A stretch of 64,000 nucleotides of DNA, taken from Nyssa sinensis. Lineage: Eukaryota > Streptophyta > Magnoliopsida > Cornales > Nyssaceae. How positions within the stretch are numbered: position 1 is the stretch's first letter; the number at the start of each line of letters is the position of its first letter. The translations under genes were made by a program, and so were the position numbers. The notes under the pieces were generated by a model. The model did not search any database, was not told the origin of the DNA, and saw only the letters and a list, made by a program, of their open reading frames with translations. Below, piece by piece: positions 11,401-21,640 of this stretch. The stretch is taken from positions 16,022,450-16,086,449 of the forward strand of contig CM018052.1 in assembly GCA_008638375.1 (NCBI GenBank), in the 5' to 3' direction.

Positions 11401-12539
11401 GGTGAGTGTGCATGTCATCCTTTGGAGATGCACCAAGGAAGGGGGAGCTGAGGCACGACTGGATCTAAGCAAGCACCCCACCAAATCAGGACCGAGCCAT
11501 GGATAGCAAGGGAGACTTACTGTTTCAGAGGTAACCTCAAAATTGCCAAACTGCTTAATTTTTTTTCTGTTGAGATTATTGGTACTGCTCTGATGATTTT
11601 AAATCATATGGACCATGTAGACTGTGTAAATCAGTTACTGTGAGATCCTAGGGTTATTCTGAATCAGTTAGGAGGTTCGGATAGGCCTAGAAACCCAAAC
11701 CGTGACCAAACCGCCATGGATGACACCTCCAAAACTGGGCCTGATTCGACCTCCCTAAAACCAAGTTTTGATGGTTTAGAAACGATCTAGACACTGATAG
11801 GGTCTCAAATACACCAACCCGAGACCCTAAAACATTGATTTGGACCCTCAAAACCGAACTTGTAAGTCTCGGCCATGGAACCCAAAACCTAAAATGAACA
11901 CTTAAACTGAAATTTGTAAATGGGGAATTGAAGCCCCTGTTCTAAGGGTCACAAAGAACCAAACCGTGTGCGATTTGGTTGAGGAACAGGGCCACACGGC
12001 CGAACTAAAATTCTGCGCAATAATCGGTTCTACTGAGCTTAATCTTTGGATTCGAGGCACCAAATCGATGCAAAGTTGTTGGAATCACTCCTAGGGACAA
12101 ATTGGAACCAAAAACAGTAGGAAACCGTGCTTGGAATGGCATGAAATAGAGAAAAAACGGGGCTGGTATTAGGGCAACAGTGCCCTGCGCGTTGGAGAAG
12201 ATGGAGTTGACTCGCCAACTCGTTCGAGTTGGGCCGAGTCGACTCATACACGTGGCAACGCATGAGCGTGCCACTGCTTAATTGAAACTACACCGTTTTG
12301 GGTTTGAAAGGTTTTAAAAGAAAAAATTAAATTCGGCCTGTTTGGGTGCGGTGATAATAAATTAAAATCAGATTTGGAGATAACCAAAACGTGGATAAGG
12401 GGCCAATTGGGAATGAGACTGGTTATTATATTCCGGTTTTCTGAAGGGTTAGTGAACCGGTTGGTTCACAGTGTATTGGACCGGTTCAGCCAACTGAACC
12501 CTAGAACCCTATGGTTTGAACCCCAATTTTATGTAATTG

Positions 12540-13890
12540 CATTCTGACCTTGAAACTTTCTGAAAATGACGGATTTGTCCCCAACTGTTTTAAAGAATTA
12601 TACAGTGGCCCAAATTTCTGAGAAACTGTTCAATTAAGCCCCTGACAATTAATTAAATAATAAAATAATTATTTTATTATTTTATTAATTAGGTAAAAAT
12701 TACGATTTTACCCCTGGACATTTAATATGTCGAACGGAGTCCAAATAAATTAAATAAATAGTGTATTTTCACTATTTCAAACATTCCGGACTCAATGGTA
12801 CAGTCCAAATTGGGAAATACAGTACCGAAAAATACAGACCCGTAAGTGATAAATTACTGTACTACCCTTGATGACACCAGACCCAAATAAAAAATAAAAG
12901 ACAGTCTATTTTGACTATGTCGGGCGTTCTGAACTCAACGGTGAGGTCCGTTTAACGAACTGAAGTCCCGAAAAATACAGACACATAAAGTGTAAATGAC
13001 CATACTGCCCCTGATGCTTCCCAGGGTCAATTGAACATAACAGATAATCCAACCTAATTATGTCGAACACTCTGGACCCAATGGTGAGGTCCATTTTATG
13101 AACTGACGTGCCGAAAAATATGACACGTGAAATTACCAAATTACCCTTGATACTGTACGAAGCCCAAATGAAGTCCGATTGGGACGAAATTGATAGCGAT
13201 AGAAGCCTAGATACTGGTGAGACTGTAAACATGATTAAATAATGATTCGGAGTCAGAATCTTACAAAACGTAAAATGACCAAAATACCCCTGAGCACATT
13301 AAGTGCAAAGTAGAGGTCAAATAAAGGTCAAACTGATCTGATAAATTATCATAGGGATAATTATGAACACTGAAGGGCTAAATAAGACTCCGGGACAGTA
13401 ATGCGTAAAACGAGAAATGACCGATGTGTCCTGATGATCAAAAGCAGATACCAAACGAAGTCCAAAGGACTTAAGAATTTACATATGAGATATATGGGAC
13501 ATTCTGAGGACCACGACAGGGTCCGGGGTAAGAATGACAAATTACCATTTTGCCCCTAAGGCTAAGTAAGCCCTTAACTGATAGCGATTCAAGTCTAAAA
13601 GACTTAGAACTTCATGTATACGATATATGAGATATTCTAAGAACCACGACTGGGTCCGGGGCAAGAATGACAAAATTACCATTTTGCCCCTATGGTTAAA
13701 ATAAGAACCTAATTGATACCGATTGGAGTCTAAAAGACGTAGAACTTTATATTTAAGATATAAAGACTATTCGGAGGGCCTTGACAGGGCCCTGGGCAAG
13801 AGTGATAAAATGACCGTTTTGCCCCTAAGGCTGAAGAAGTGACTGACTGATAACGATTGAAGTCTAAATGACTTGGGTTATAATCCTGAT
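12540..13890. repeat. Degenerate tandem array of about 130-bp units in the solo LTR
   Basis: A block with the order ...AAATTACCATTTTGCCCCTAAGG ... CTGATAGCGATTCAAGTCTAAAAGACTTAGAACTT ... GATATATGAGATATTCTAAGAACCACGACTGGGTCC... recurs about every 120-140 bp. Best copies are near 13530-13662, 13663-13797 and 13798-13885. Older copies, recognisable mainly by the ATTACC-NNTTGCCCCTGA and GTGAGGTCCGTTTA phrases, extend back to about 12540. About ten units in total. Confidence 0.7.
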
Positions 13891-14469
13891 GACTGCTGAG
13901 CCTAATTTAAGAATAAAATAGCCCCGGATGAAACCCGATGAGAGGGCGATAGGCTACTAGGCTATCTTAGGTAAACCGATAGATACCTAAGATGACAAAT
14001 GAGACCTGAATGGATGAGTTCTGATCTGTATATGATTGATGATTATTGTTCAGGATATACATGGAGATGCCTGACGTATCTGGAGGTTATCGGATTGTTT
14101 GTGCAAGGAGATAACCGTAACAGTTTGTGAGTAACCTGGAACTTCTGACTTGGTGTATAAGTACACCGTCTAGTTACTGTATTTTGATTTACTGTACTGT
14201 TTTGTATACTGTACTGTCTGAATACATACTTTTTATACTGCATTACACGTAACATGACTTTGTACTGTCCTGCTCTCCTGTTCAGTTCGGGTCTGTCTTG
14301 TTCCGTTGTATGGTCTGTCCTGGTTTTATTCTGTACTGTTGCATCTTGCGAGTAAACCTGACTCCTGAATTGGTGTATAAGTTCTGTCTAGATACTGTAT
14401 TTTGAAGCACTGTACTGTTTTGAACGTTATACTGTTTAAAAAAAAACATATATTTAAAGTAGCATATGC

Positions 14470-15235
14470 CTTGTCCTGATTGATATTGTACCAGTTTGTT
14501 CCGTCCTGTTCAATTCCGATATGTCTTGTTCTGATAGATGTATTGTTCCGTTTTGTTCCGACATGTTCAGTTTCGATATGTCTTGATCTGATTGATGTAT
14601 TGTTTCATTTTGTTCCGTCCTGTTCAGTTCCGATATGTCTTGTTCTGATAGATGTATTGTTCCGTTTTGTTCCGACATGTTTAGTTTCGATATGTCTTGA
14701 TCTGATTGATGTATTGTTTCGTTTTGTTCCGTCATGTTCAGTTCCGATATGACTTGTCCTGATTGATATTGTTTCGTTTGTTTCCGTCATATTCAGTTTC
14801 GATATGACTTGTCCTGATTGATATTGTTTCGTTTGTTTCCGTCATGTTCAATTCCGATATGACTTGTCCTGATCGATATTGTTTCGTTTTGTTCCGTCAT
14901 GTTCAGTTCCGATATGACTTGTCCTGATCGATATTGTTTCATTTTGTTCCGTCATGTTCAGTTCCAATATGACTTGTCCTGATCGATATTGTTTCGTTTT
15001 GTTCCGTCATGTTCAGTTCCGATATGACTTGTCCTGATCGATATTGTTTCATTTTGTTCCGTCATGTTCAGTTCCGATATGACTTGTCCTGATCGATATT
15101 GTTTCGTTTTGTTCCGTCATGTTCAGTTCCGATATGACTTGACCTGATTGATATTGTACCGTTTTGATCCGCCATGTTCAGTTCCGATATGTCTTGTTCT
15201 GATTGATGTATTGCTCTGTTTTGTCCCGTTATGAT
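14470..15235. repeat. 56-bp satellite-like array with dimeric higher-order pattern
   Basis: Units of 55-58 bp, core TTCCGATATGACTTGTCCTG then ATCGATATTGTTTCGTTTTG then TTCCGTCATGTTCAG, are repeated about 13 times. In 14520-14740 two unit variants alternate as a dimer of about 114 bp, which is present twice. In 14870-15120 adjacent units alternate TTTCGTTTTG and TTTCATTTTG. Looser relatives of the unit (TGTACTGT/GTTCTGTCTG phrases) surround the array from 14100 to 15800. Long repetitive ORFs across it are by-products of the period and not genes. Confidence 0.9.
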
Positions 15236-16412
15236 CCGTCCTGTTATGCCTCTGTCCTTGATTATGCCTGTGACTTGAACTGGTGTTTTGTTCTGTCTGA
15301 TCCCGTTATGTACCGTCCGTCAATAATCTGTCTATCTTGATTGATATATGGTCCAGTTCCGTTATGATCTGTCCGAATTCGTGACTTGGTATATAAGATA
15401 CTGCATAGATACTGTATTTTGATACACTGTACGGTTTTAAAAGTTAAACTGTCTGAATGTATGTTTTTAAATGCAAACTTTTATACTGTATTGTACGCGG
15501 CATGATTTTGTCCCGTCCTACTATTATTTTGTTCGGTCTGTCTTGTTCCATTTTATGGTCTATCTGATTTTGTTCTGCTATGATGTGTCTGACTCTGGGT
15601 ACCATTCTGATTATGAGCGGTCTGGCATAAGTAGGCTTGATTACGCGCCTAACTGATATATTATTGTTATGCCCTGTTATATTCCGCCCAGTACTAATCT
15701 GTTCTGATATTTGAATTAATTGCCTATGCTCTCATTGATATTGGCATCATGCACCGTTCCGTCTGTTCTGATTTGTTGTTCCGTTTAGTTCAGTCTTGTT
15801 TTATTCTACTGAAACTGCATTTAAAGTAGATTTATGAAACTGCTATTTCAGAAACAACTGAACTGCCCTTGTGCTTTGTAAACAAGAAATGGTTTCGAAA
15901 CCCTTGACAGGGAACCTGTGTTACTCATTGGGCTTTTCGAAGCTCACCCCATTCCCTAACATTTTTCAGGAATAATATTTGTTGGATCTGATGGCACTGA
16001 TCTGTGGAGACTGGATTATTGAGGATTGGATCTGTTTAATCAGGTGAGTGACGTAATACGACTGACTTGACTGATATGTACTAGATATAGACATGGCTCA
16101 TGGATTTAAACGGTACTCTAGAGATTATAGTTCTGCTCTGTTGTTATATGTCGGATTATAGATATGCTCTGAGGTTAGAATTGTTAGCTGTTGGATTTTA
16201 GACTGGCTCTGTGGTACATAACCTTACAGTGAATACATGAGTTGCATTCCCTTGACAAAAAAAAAGGTTTTAAATTCCGCTGCATCTGACCCTACAGTCG
16301 GAGCGCAATTCACTGAAAAGTTCAGAAATTGCCTTCAGTTGGTCGCGTGGCGGCTGACTGGCATCACGTCCTCGACATCCGCGTAGGGTGGGGTTCGGGA
16401 TGTGACAGGCAT

Positions 16413-16781
16413 AATGTTTCCTCCTAAGCTTGCAACACTAGTTAGTCCGAATAGATTAAGATGCAATAGTTGTAGTGGTTTACTTGTTGAAATATCCTTC
16501 TTTTTTTTGAAAGAAGATTTCACTTGCTTTTCTAGTTGGCAAGCACTACATACACTATCCTTCACAAATTTTGTTTTAGGTAGACCTCTAACTAATTCAT
16601 GTCTAGACAAGTTAGGGATTAAGTCCATGCTCAGATGACCTAGTCTTCTATGCCATAACCAACTATTTTCATTTATGGTCGTAAAGCATTGCACATTTTT
16701 TGAAGAAATGCCATCAAAATTAATGCAATAGATATTGTTATCCCTATATGCAACAAATAGAATATTTTCATGGTTGCACAC
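16413..16781 (-). pseudogene. Copia GAG-pre-integrase and zinc-binding domain
   Basis: The minus-strand frame contains NSWLWHRRLGHLSMDLI, LVRGLPKTKF, VCSACQLEKQVKSSFK and SKPLQLLHLNLFGLTSVASLGG, the HHCC zinc-binding and start of the integrase core found in every Ty1-copia polyprotein. Downstream sequence is cut by the solo LTR at 16407 and resumes at 10596 with VIVDDYSRYTW, so the LTR landed just before the first catalytic Asp. Joining the two halves requires a one-base frame change next to the insertion point. Confidence 0.85.
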
Positions 16782-17369
16782 ATCTTTAATTAGACATGTA
16801 TTGGATTAAAAAAACAACATAGCTTTTATCACATAGTTGACTAATATTTAGCAAGTTATGTTTTAAGCCATCAAAGAAGCACATTTTCAATAGATAAAGA
16901 GGAATTTTTACCTGTACTTCCAATGCCAATAATTTCACCTCTTGAGTTGTCCCCAAAACTCACATATCCACCATCTTTTGAAGTGAATGATGTGAACTTG
17001 CCTTTGTCTTCGGTCATGTGCCTTGAGCATCCACTATCAATGAACTATTTGTCCTTGCTTGAGGAGGACTTCAAGCACACCTACGAAATCAACTCAAGTA
17101 ACTCGTTTTGGTACCCAAACTTTCTTAGGTCCTTGAGGGTTAGTCTTAGGTAACCAAGTGCCTTTTGGAACCCAATCATTTTGCTTTTTTCCTTTATGCC
17201 TTTTCTAGTTCTTTTTTAAAATTGTGCATGAATGATTGCATTTAAACTAGAGGCTCTTACAAAGAAGTTTTGATAAGACTTTTGCTTGGTATGAGTATTG
17301 TATCCTAAACCCGTTTTATAAAAAACACAACTTTGTTGTGAGATGATTTTATCTAAAATTTTACTTCCC

Positions 17370-17850
17370 TTAGTAAACTATTTAATAGTGACGTTTAGAT
17401 CATTTGCCTTTTTCTTGAGAGAGGAGTTTTTTTCTTCAAGATCCTTATTTTTTAAAATCAATGAATCATTTTCTTTCTTTAAAACCTCATTTTGATCATT
17501 TGACACTTGAATATCGTTTGAAAAAAATGAGATTTTCTTTTTTAAGATCCTTGTTTTTAAAAATGATTTTCTCAAATTCATCATGCAATTCTTCAAAGGC
17601 ATTTTCTAACTCTTCATAGGATTAAGATGAGTCAAGATTAGACTTTACCTCATTTTCATAAGCCATAAGGCAAAAGTTGGCTACTTCTTGGTCGCTTGAT
17701 TCCTCATCCAATTCATCCCAAGTGGCCTTCATTACCTTCTTCTTGGATCTTCTTCCCTCTTTTTGAGTTGAGGACATTCTACCTTTATATGTCCTGGTTT
17801 ATGACACTCATAGCAAGTCGGAGGTTCCTTCTTACTTGATTCTCTTTTTT
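17370..17850 (-). pseudogene. Copia gag C-terminus: CCHC knuckle and coiled coil
   Basis: Around 17770-17815 the minus strand encodes PPTCYECHKPGHIKVECP, a CX2CX4HX4C nucleic-acid-binding knuckle. Downstream, 17602-17378 encodes a Lys/Glu/Asn-rich coiled coil (EVLKKENDSLILKNKDLEEK, then more heptad-like sequence). This order is typical for SIRE-like gag-pro. The frame is interrupted between the two parts. Confidence 0.75.
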
Positions 17851-17866
17851 GTGGCTTTTGATTTTG

Positions 17867-18690
17867 TTACTTCCTTCTTAGGTAGCTTTTGAATTTTCTT
17901 GTGATAAAGGCAACATCCTCATCACTTCCTTGATGATCTTCTTCATTTTCTTCATCTTCATTTGTATAAAATGAGGATTTAAAAGCAAGGTTCTTCTTTG
18001 GTTTATCCTCTTTCTCATGACTTCTTATGGTAAGCTCATGAGTCATGAGAGATTCGAGAATCACATCAAGGCTTAGCTTGTTGAGATCATTTGCTTCTTG
18101 AATGGCCGTCACTTTGCTTCCCATGTCTTGGAAAAAACCTAAGGATTTTTCTCATCATTTCAACGTTAGTATAGATCTTGCCAAGAGATTTCAAAGAGTT
18201 AATAATGTTAGTAAAGCGAGTAAACATTTTGGGTATAGACTCACTATAATTTACTTTAAATAGATCATACTTATGAACTAGCATACTAATTTTAGAGTCT
18301 TTGACTTGATTTGTACTTTCGTCGGTAACTTCAAGTTTATCCCATATCTCCTTTGTAGATTTGCAACCATAGATTCTATTGAACTCATTTGCATATAAGG
18401 CATAATATAAATTACTCATTGCCTTAGCATTTAATTGAATGAGTTTGAGGTCATTTTCATCCCATTCTTGTTATTTCTTAGCAACCTTGGTCGTGCTAGT
18501 AGAACTTTCAGACTTCATAAGAATATAAGGTCCATTTGTAATTACGTTCCATATTTCATAGTCTAAGGTTTGAAGATAAATCTTCATTCTAGCCTTCCAA
18601 TAAGTATAGTTTTGCCTATTAAATAGAGGAGGTTTGTTTTTCGATTGCCCTTCGGCAAAAGACGGTTCCTACAATATTTGTTATATTTTC
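17867..18690 (-). pseudogene. Copia gag (UBN2-type capsid)
   Basis: Minus-strand frames from about 18690 give FAEGQSKNKPPLFNRQNYTY, WKARMKIYLQTLDYEIWNVI, NAKAMSNLYYALYANEFNRI, CKSTKEIWDKLEVTDESTNQ, KISMLVHKYDLFKVNYSESI, MFTRFTNIINSLKSLGK, then TAIQEANDLNKLSLDVILES and MTHELTIRSHEKED. This is the capsid domain of Ty1-copia gag. Breaks: a stop near 18470 and a frameshift near 18130 inside the usually conserved SLP segment. It sits directly downstream of the primer-binding site. Confidence 0.85.
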
Positions 18691-18724
18691 TTTCTTAAAG
18701 TGTTAACTCTATTTTACAAGAGAC

Positions 18725-18739
18725 GAGACTCTGATAATA
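18725..18739 (-). other. Primer-binding site of the copia element
   Basis: The complement reads TATTATCAGAGTCTC, close to the initiator-Met tRNA primer site (TGGTATCAGAGC) of copia elements. It lies 2-3 bases inside the LTR end GGCAACA (complement of 18742-18748). Confidence 0.7.
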
Positions 18740-19283
18740 CTTGTTGCCCAGATATTTACCTTAGAGGGGGGTGACTAAGGTATTTTTTAAATGTTGGGTT
18801 CTTTTTGGATCTTCAAAAATAAAATTTGTAAATGCACAATAAATAAACAATAGAAAGAAAACAAACACAGCAGTTTTATGAGGTTCAAAAAAATTCCTAC
18901 GTCCTCGACTCAAGTATCCCCACTCGAGTTTTTTTCACTATTGTGACCTCCTTATAGATGGAGACTAAACATTTACAAAATGAAGACTGCGACCCTCTTA
19001 TTCGAGCAAAATATACCCTTTTGCCTCACCGGGTAGCACCTACCCATAACTCTCACCGCAATGAGATGATACAAAAATGTTTACCAAATAGAACTCTCTT
19101 CTATAGTAGTTTTGGTACAATAAGATATTCACTCTTTTTAGATAGATTAGGTGTAAGCTCTGAATATTTAAGATAAGAATAACTTTCAGATCTAGATTTG
19201 GAAGATGTTAGATCTAAAATCAATAACAAAGATGTGAAAGTATAAGTTTGTAAGTGAAGGCTTAGAAAGCCCTATAGAACCTC

Positions 19284-19850
19284 TATTTATAGCCATTTAA
19301 AGTATATATTCGTTTCTTTTCAAAAAGAGTTGTTTCTCCTATTTTTGTTTGTTCAAAATTTGAATTTGCGATTGCTAGATTGACAGAATTAGTCGACTGA
19401 ATCATCAATCAGTCAACTATAATAAGGATTGGTCGACTGATTAGGTCAACTGATTTGTCCAGAGGGTTTGAGGTTCATTTAGTTAAGAACAATCAGTCGA
19501 CTGGTTCTAAGAATCAATCGACTGGTTCTATCCGTACATTATTTTTGCCTTTGAGAAGTGGTCAACTGATTTGGATAATGTGCTCAAGAAATTCATCAAA
19601 TTTTCATTCAATCAATTGGTTCTATGAATCAGTCGATTGGTTTTGTTTGTACATTAATTTTGCCTTTAAAAGACAGTCGACTCTCTAGAGGTCGACTGAT
19701 TTGGATAGTGAGTCTTTAGGCTATTTTGTAAAACATCACTTAGTTGACTGGTTCATGGATCAGTTGACTGTTTGATTAGTGTAGCTAATAAGTTCTCAGA
19801 ATCAATCGACTAGTTCCATGAACTAGTCGACTAGATTTGACAGTGAGTGT
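19284..19850 (-). promoter_or_regulatory. LTR promoter: TATA box and about 14 GTCGACTG motifs
   Basis: The complement of 19284-19293 reads CTATAAATAG. Between about 19390 and 19850 a motif of the form (A/G)TCAGTCGACTGGTT recurs about 14 times, both as the perfect palindrome CAGTCGACTG and as one-base variants (GTCAACTG, ATCGACTG, GTTGACTG). This is the U3 region; the repeats look like enhancer elements, which is an inference. Confidence 0.6.
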
Positions 19851-20116
19851 TTTCTAACTTATTTTTCTTAGTGTACTTTTATCAAAATCTTTTGATCTTT
19901 CAAAACTGAAGTTTTGGCAATGTTTTGTTTTGAAAAATCATTTGAGGTTAGTTTTTAGATGATCATTTTAAATAGCAAGAGCTTATGACCAATGATCAAT
20001 CTAATCCTAACGTAACTCAAAACCCAAAATAAGGAAAATGAAAGTCTTCACTTGAATCTTTGGGCTTAAGTGTGTCCAATTTTTTTGAATCATCATAAGA
20101 GCATTCCACTTGTTTT

Positions 20117-21467
20117 TGTTAGGATGTATGCTCTCACATCCAAGACATTTTGTTATTATTTAATAAATTTAATTTACTATTATTGAGATTCATATTATCG
20201 TACATGTGGATGTTATTATTTTATACCATAAGATGGTTAGTCCTTGAATTGTTATTAGAAATAGTTTATGTATATAAATGAGATTTATGTACAGAAGCTA
20301 TGAACTTATGATTAAGCAGTTCTAGAATTGTTCGCAATTGTTGACGAGACTGGGCATCTTGTCTATAAGATTGTCATACATTTGATCTCTATGTGATAGG
20401 GTGCTTTATCTCAACCACTAGAGTAGTAGACTCTAGGTTATTGTATTGGTGTATTTAGAATACACTGAACTGGATCACTATAAGAAATATGTCATATAAA
20501 ACTGTCATCTTTGATATGATTCTTATATTTACTATTTGCAGTAAACTCTTAATCTTGAGAAAATAGTGGACTCAAGTTCTTAATAGTGGTGGCTTTGAGT
20601 TTTCAATGAGTGAGGTCTCTTAGATCAACACCTCGATATCTTGGAAATCATTGTTTAAATTGTGGGAACACATATTCTTAAGATGGAATCTATACTCTAA
20701 ATTAGAGAGAATGATATCACTAATGTATTAATTTAATTGATTAATCACTGAAATCCGGATCTGGTCTTTTCAATAAATTATTTATTGAAATGTTGACCAT
20801 TTAATAGTGATAAATAATTGATAAATTAAGTTGTAAAAATAATTAGGAATTGGTTTGATGGTGTATAAGCCCAAATCCAAATTATTGATATCCAGGTAGA
20901 GGGGCCCATTGTATATGTTTCGTGATTATGAGTTTTTCTCTATTTCATCAAATTAGAGTGCAATTCTAATTATTTAGTAGAATTAATTGTAATTAATTAG
21001 TCATTAATTAATTAAGGGTCAATTAGAAATTAATTGACTAATTGTAGCTAATTTTGTGGGACCCTAGATCCTTCATATTGTCCTAATTTTGCAAACCCTA
21101 TAAATATGTTATTTAAAGGGGATAGTTGCACACAACAAGCTAAAAGATTATTTTTTTCTGCGAAAGAGTAAAAGAGGAGCTCACTCTCCTCTCTAGTGTA
21201 CAACTTCCATTGAGGGAAAAGAGGAGAAGACCTAGAGGTGTAAGAGAAGGAAGATTGCATCAATCTCTTCAAGAAAGCTTCGTTAACAATCAAGATTATT
21301 AAGAACAAATAAGATTGCACCAATCTCTTCATGAAGACTTCCTCAACAATCAAGATTATCAAGAATAAGGTAATTCTAACCCTCTTTTCAAGATTGTATG
21401 ATTCATGTAAAGAAAAATATCGAAATAGATTTTTGGAATCGTTTCCGCTGTAGTTATAAACCCAACA
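20117..21467 (+). mobile_element. Solo LTR of a second Ty1-copia family
   Basis: It starts TGTTAGGATGTATGC and ends AAACCCAACA, so the ends form the inverted pair TGTTRGG/CCCAACA. Flanks are GTTTT and GCTTT, a 5-bp target duplication with one change. A plus-strand TATA box, CCCTATAAATATG (about 21095-21107), precedes a leader-like segment, as in copia LTRs. No gag or pol is linked. It sits within the LTR of the older SIRE-like element. The minus-strand ORF across 21048-21491 is not a gene. Confidence 0.75.
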
Positions 21468-21640
21468 GCTTTGATATTTGCTTTGGAGCATATTCTTAAG
21501 TGAAGTCTTCTAGCTTGATGGACTTTTGTCATTTACTTAGTCAACAATCTTCTTTGACTTAGATAACCTATTTGCATTGTTACTTGGATAAAACAATAGT
21601 TCATTGGGTAATGTTTTGTGATTATCAAAATTACTGAGAT

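Larger units (their letters stand above)
10602..16407 (+). mobile_element. 5.8 kb solo LTR of a Ty3-gypsy element
   Basis: It starts TGTAACACCCCGACCCCG and ends TTCGGGATGTGACA, i.e. TG...CA termini with short inverted ends. It is flanked by a perfect 5-bp duplication GGCAT (10597-10601 and 16408-16412) inside the copia integrase gene. TGTAACACCC...GTGACA ends, and the phrase GAAGCTCACCCCATTCCCTAACATTTTTCAGG near 15940-15970, are usual for chromovirus (Tekay-like) LTRs. There is no internal coding domain, so it is a solo LTR left by LTR-LTR recombination. At 5806 bp it is very long for a plant LTR. It contains an AG microsatellite (about 11371-11397), a degenerate 130-bp array and a 56-bp array. 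Confidence 0.85.
6726..21640 (-). mobile_element. SIRE-like Ty1-copia element, decayed and nested
   Basis: Read on the minus strand the order is: LTR (about 21640 to 18742), a primer-binding site, gag (18690-17620), a coiled-coil gag tail, GAG-pre-integrase (16781), integrase (10587), RT (9141), RNase H (about 8330-7975), then a separate ORF in envelope position (7624-6750). Gag-integrase-RT-RNase H order is diagnostic of Ty1-copia; an extra ORF behind pol is typical of the SIRE/Maximus lineage. The element is interrupted by a 5.8 kb solo LTR (10602-16407) and by a 1.35 kb solo LTR inside its own LTR (20117-21467). Many stops and frameshifts exclude activity. No matching second LTR is seen below 6750, so the 3' LTR is lost or was replaced by gypsy DNA. 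Confidence 0.8.
18742..21640 (-). repeat. LTR of the SIRE-like copia element (interrupted)
   Basis: On the plus strand it begins TGTTGCCCAG next to the primer site; the outer end is not sharply defined but lies near 21640 (TTTTGTGATTATCAAAATT, a phrase common at SIRE LTR starts). A minus-strand TATA box GGCTATAAATAGAG (complement of 19281-19294) is preceded by a dense GTCGACTG repeat cluster. After removing the solo LTR at 20117-21467 its length is about 1.55 kb, within the range for this lineage. Confidence 0.65.

Noticed and set aside
12005..12274. Minus-strand ORFs of 74-89 residues in the solo LTR
   Set aside because: Located in noncoding LTR DNA, overlapping in two frames, with no family resemblance.
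14454..14790. Repetitive ORFs on both strands (Gln/Thr/Asp-rich and Cys/Val/Phe-rich proteins)
   Set aside because: They arise from the period of the 56-bp array, which leaves several frames open. There is no start context and no domain.
21048..21491. 147-residue minus-strand ORF
   Set aside because: It runs antisense through a solo copia LTR, including its TATA and leader region. No domain is seen.
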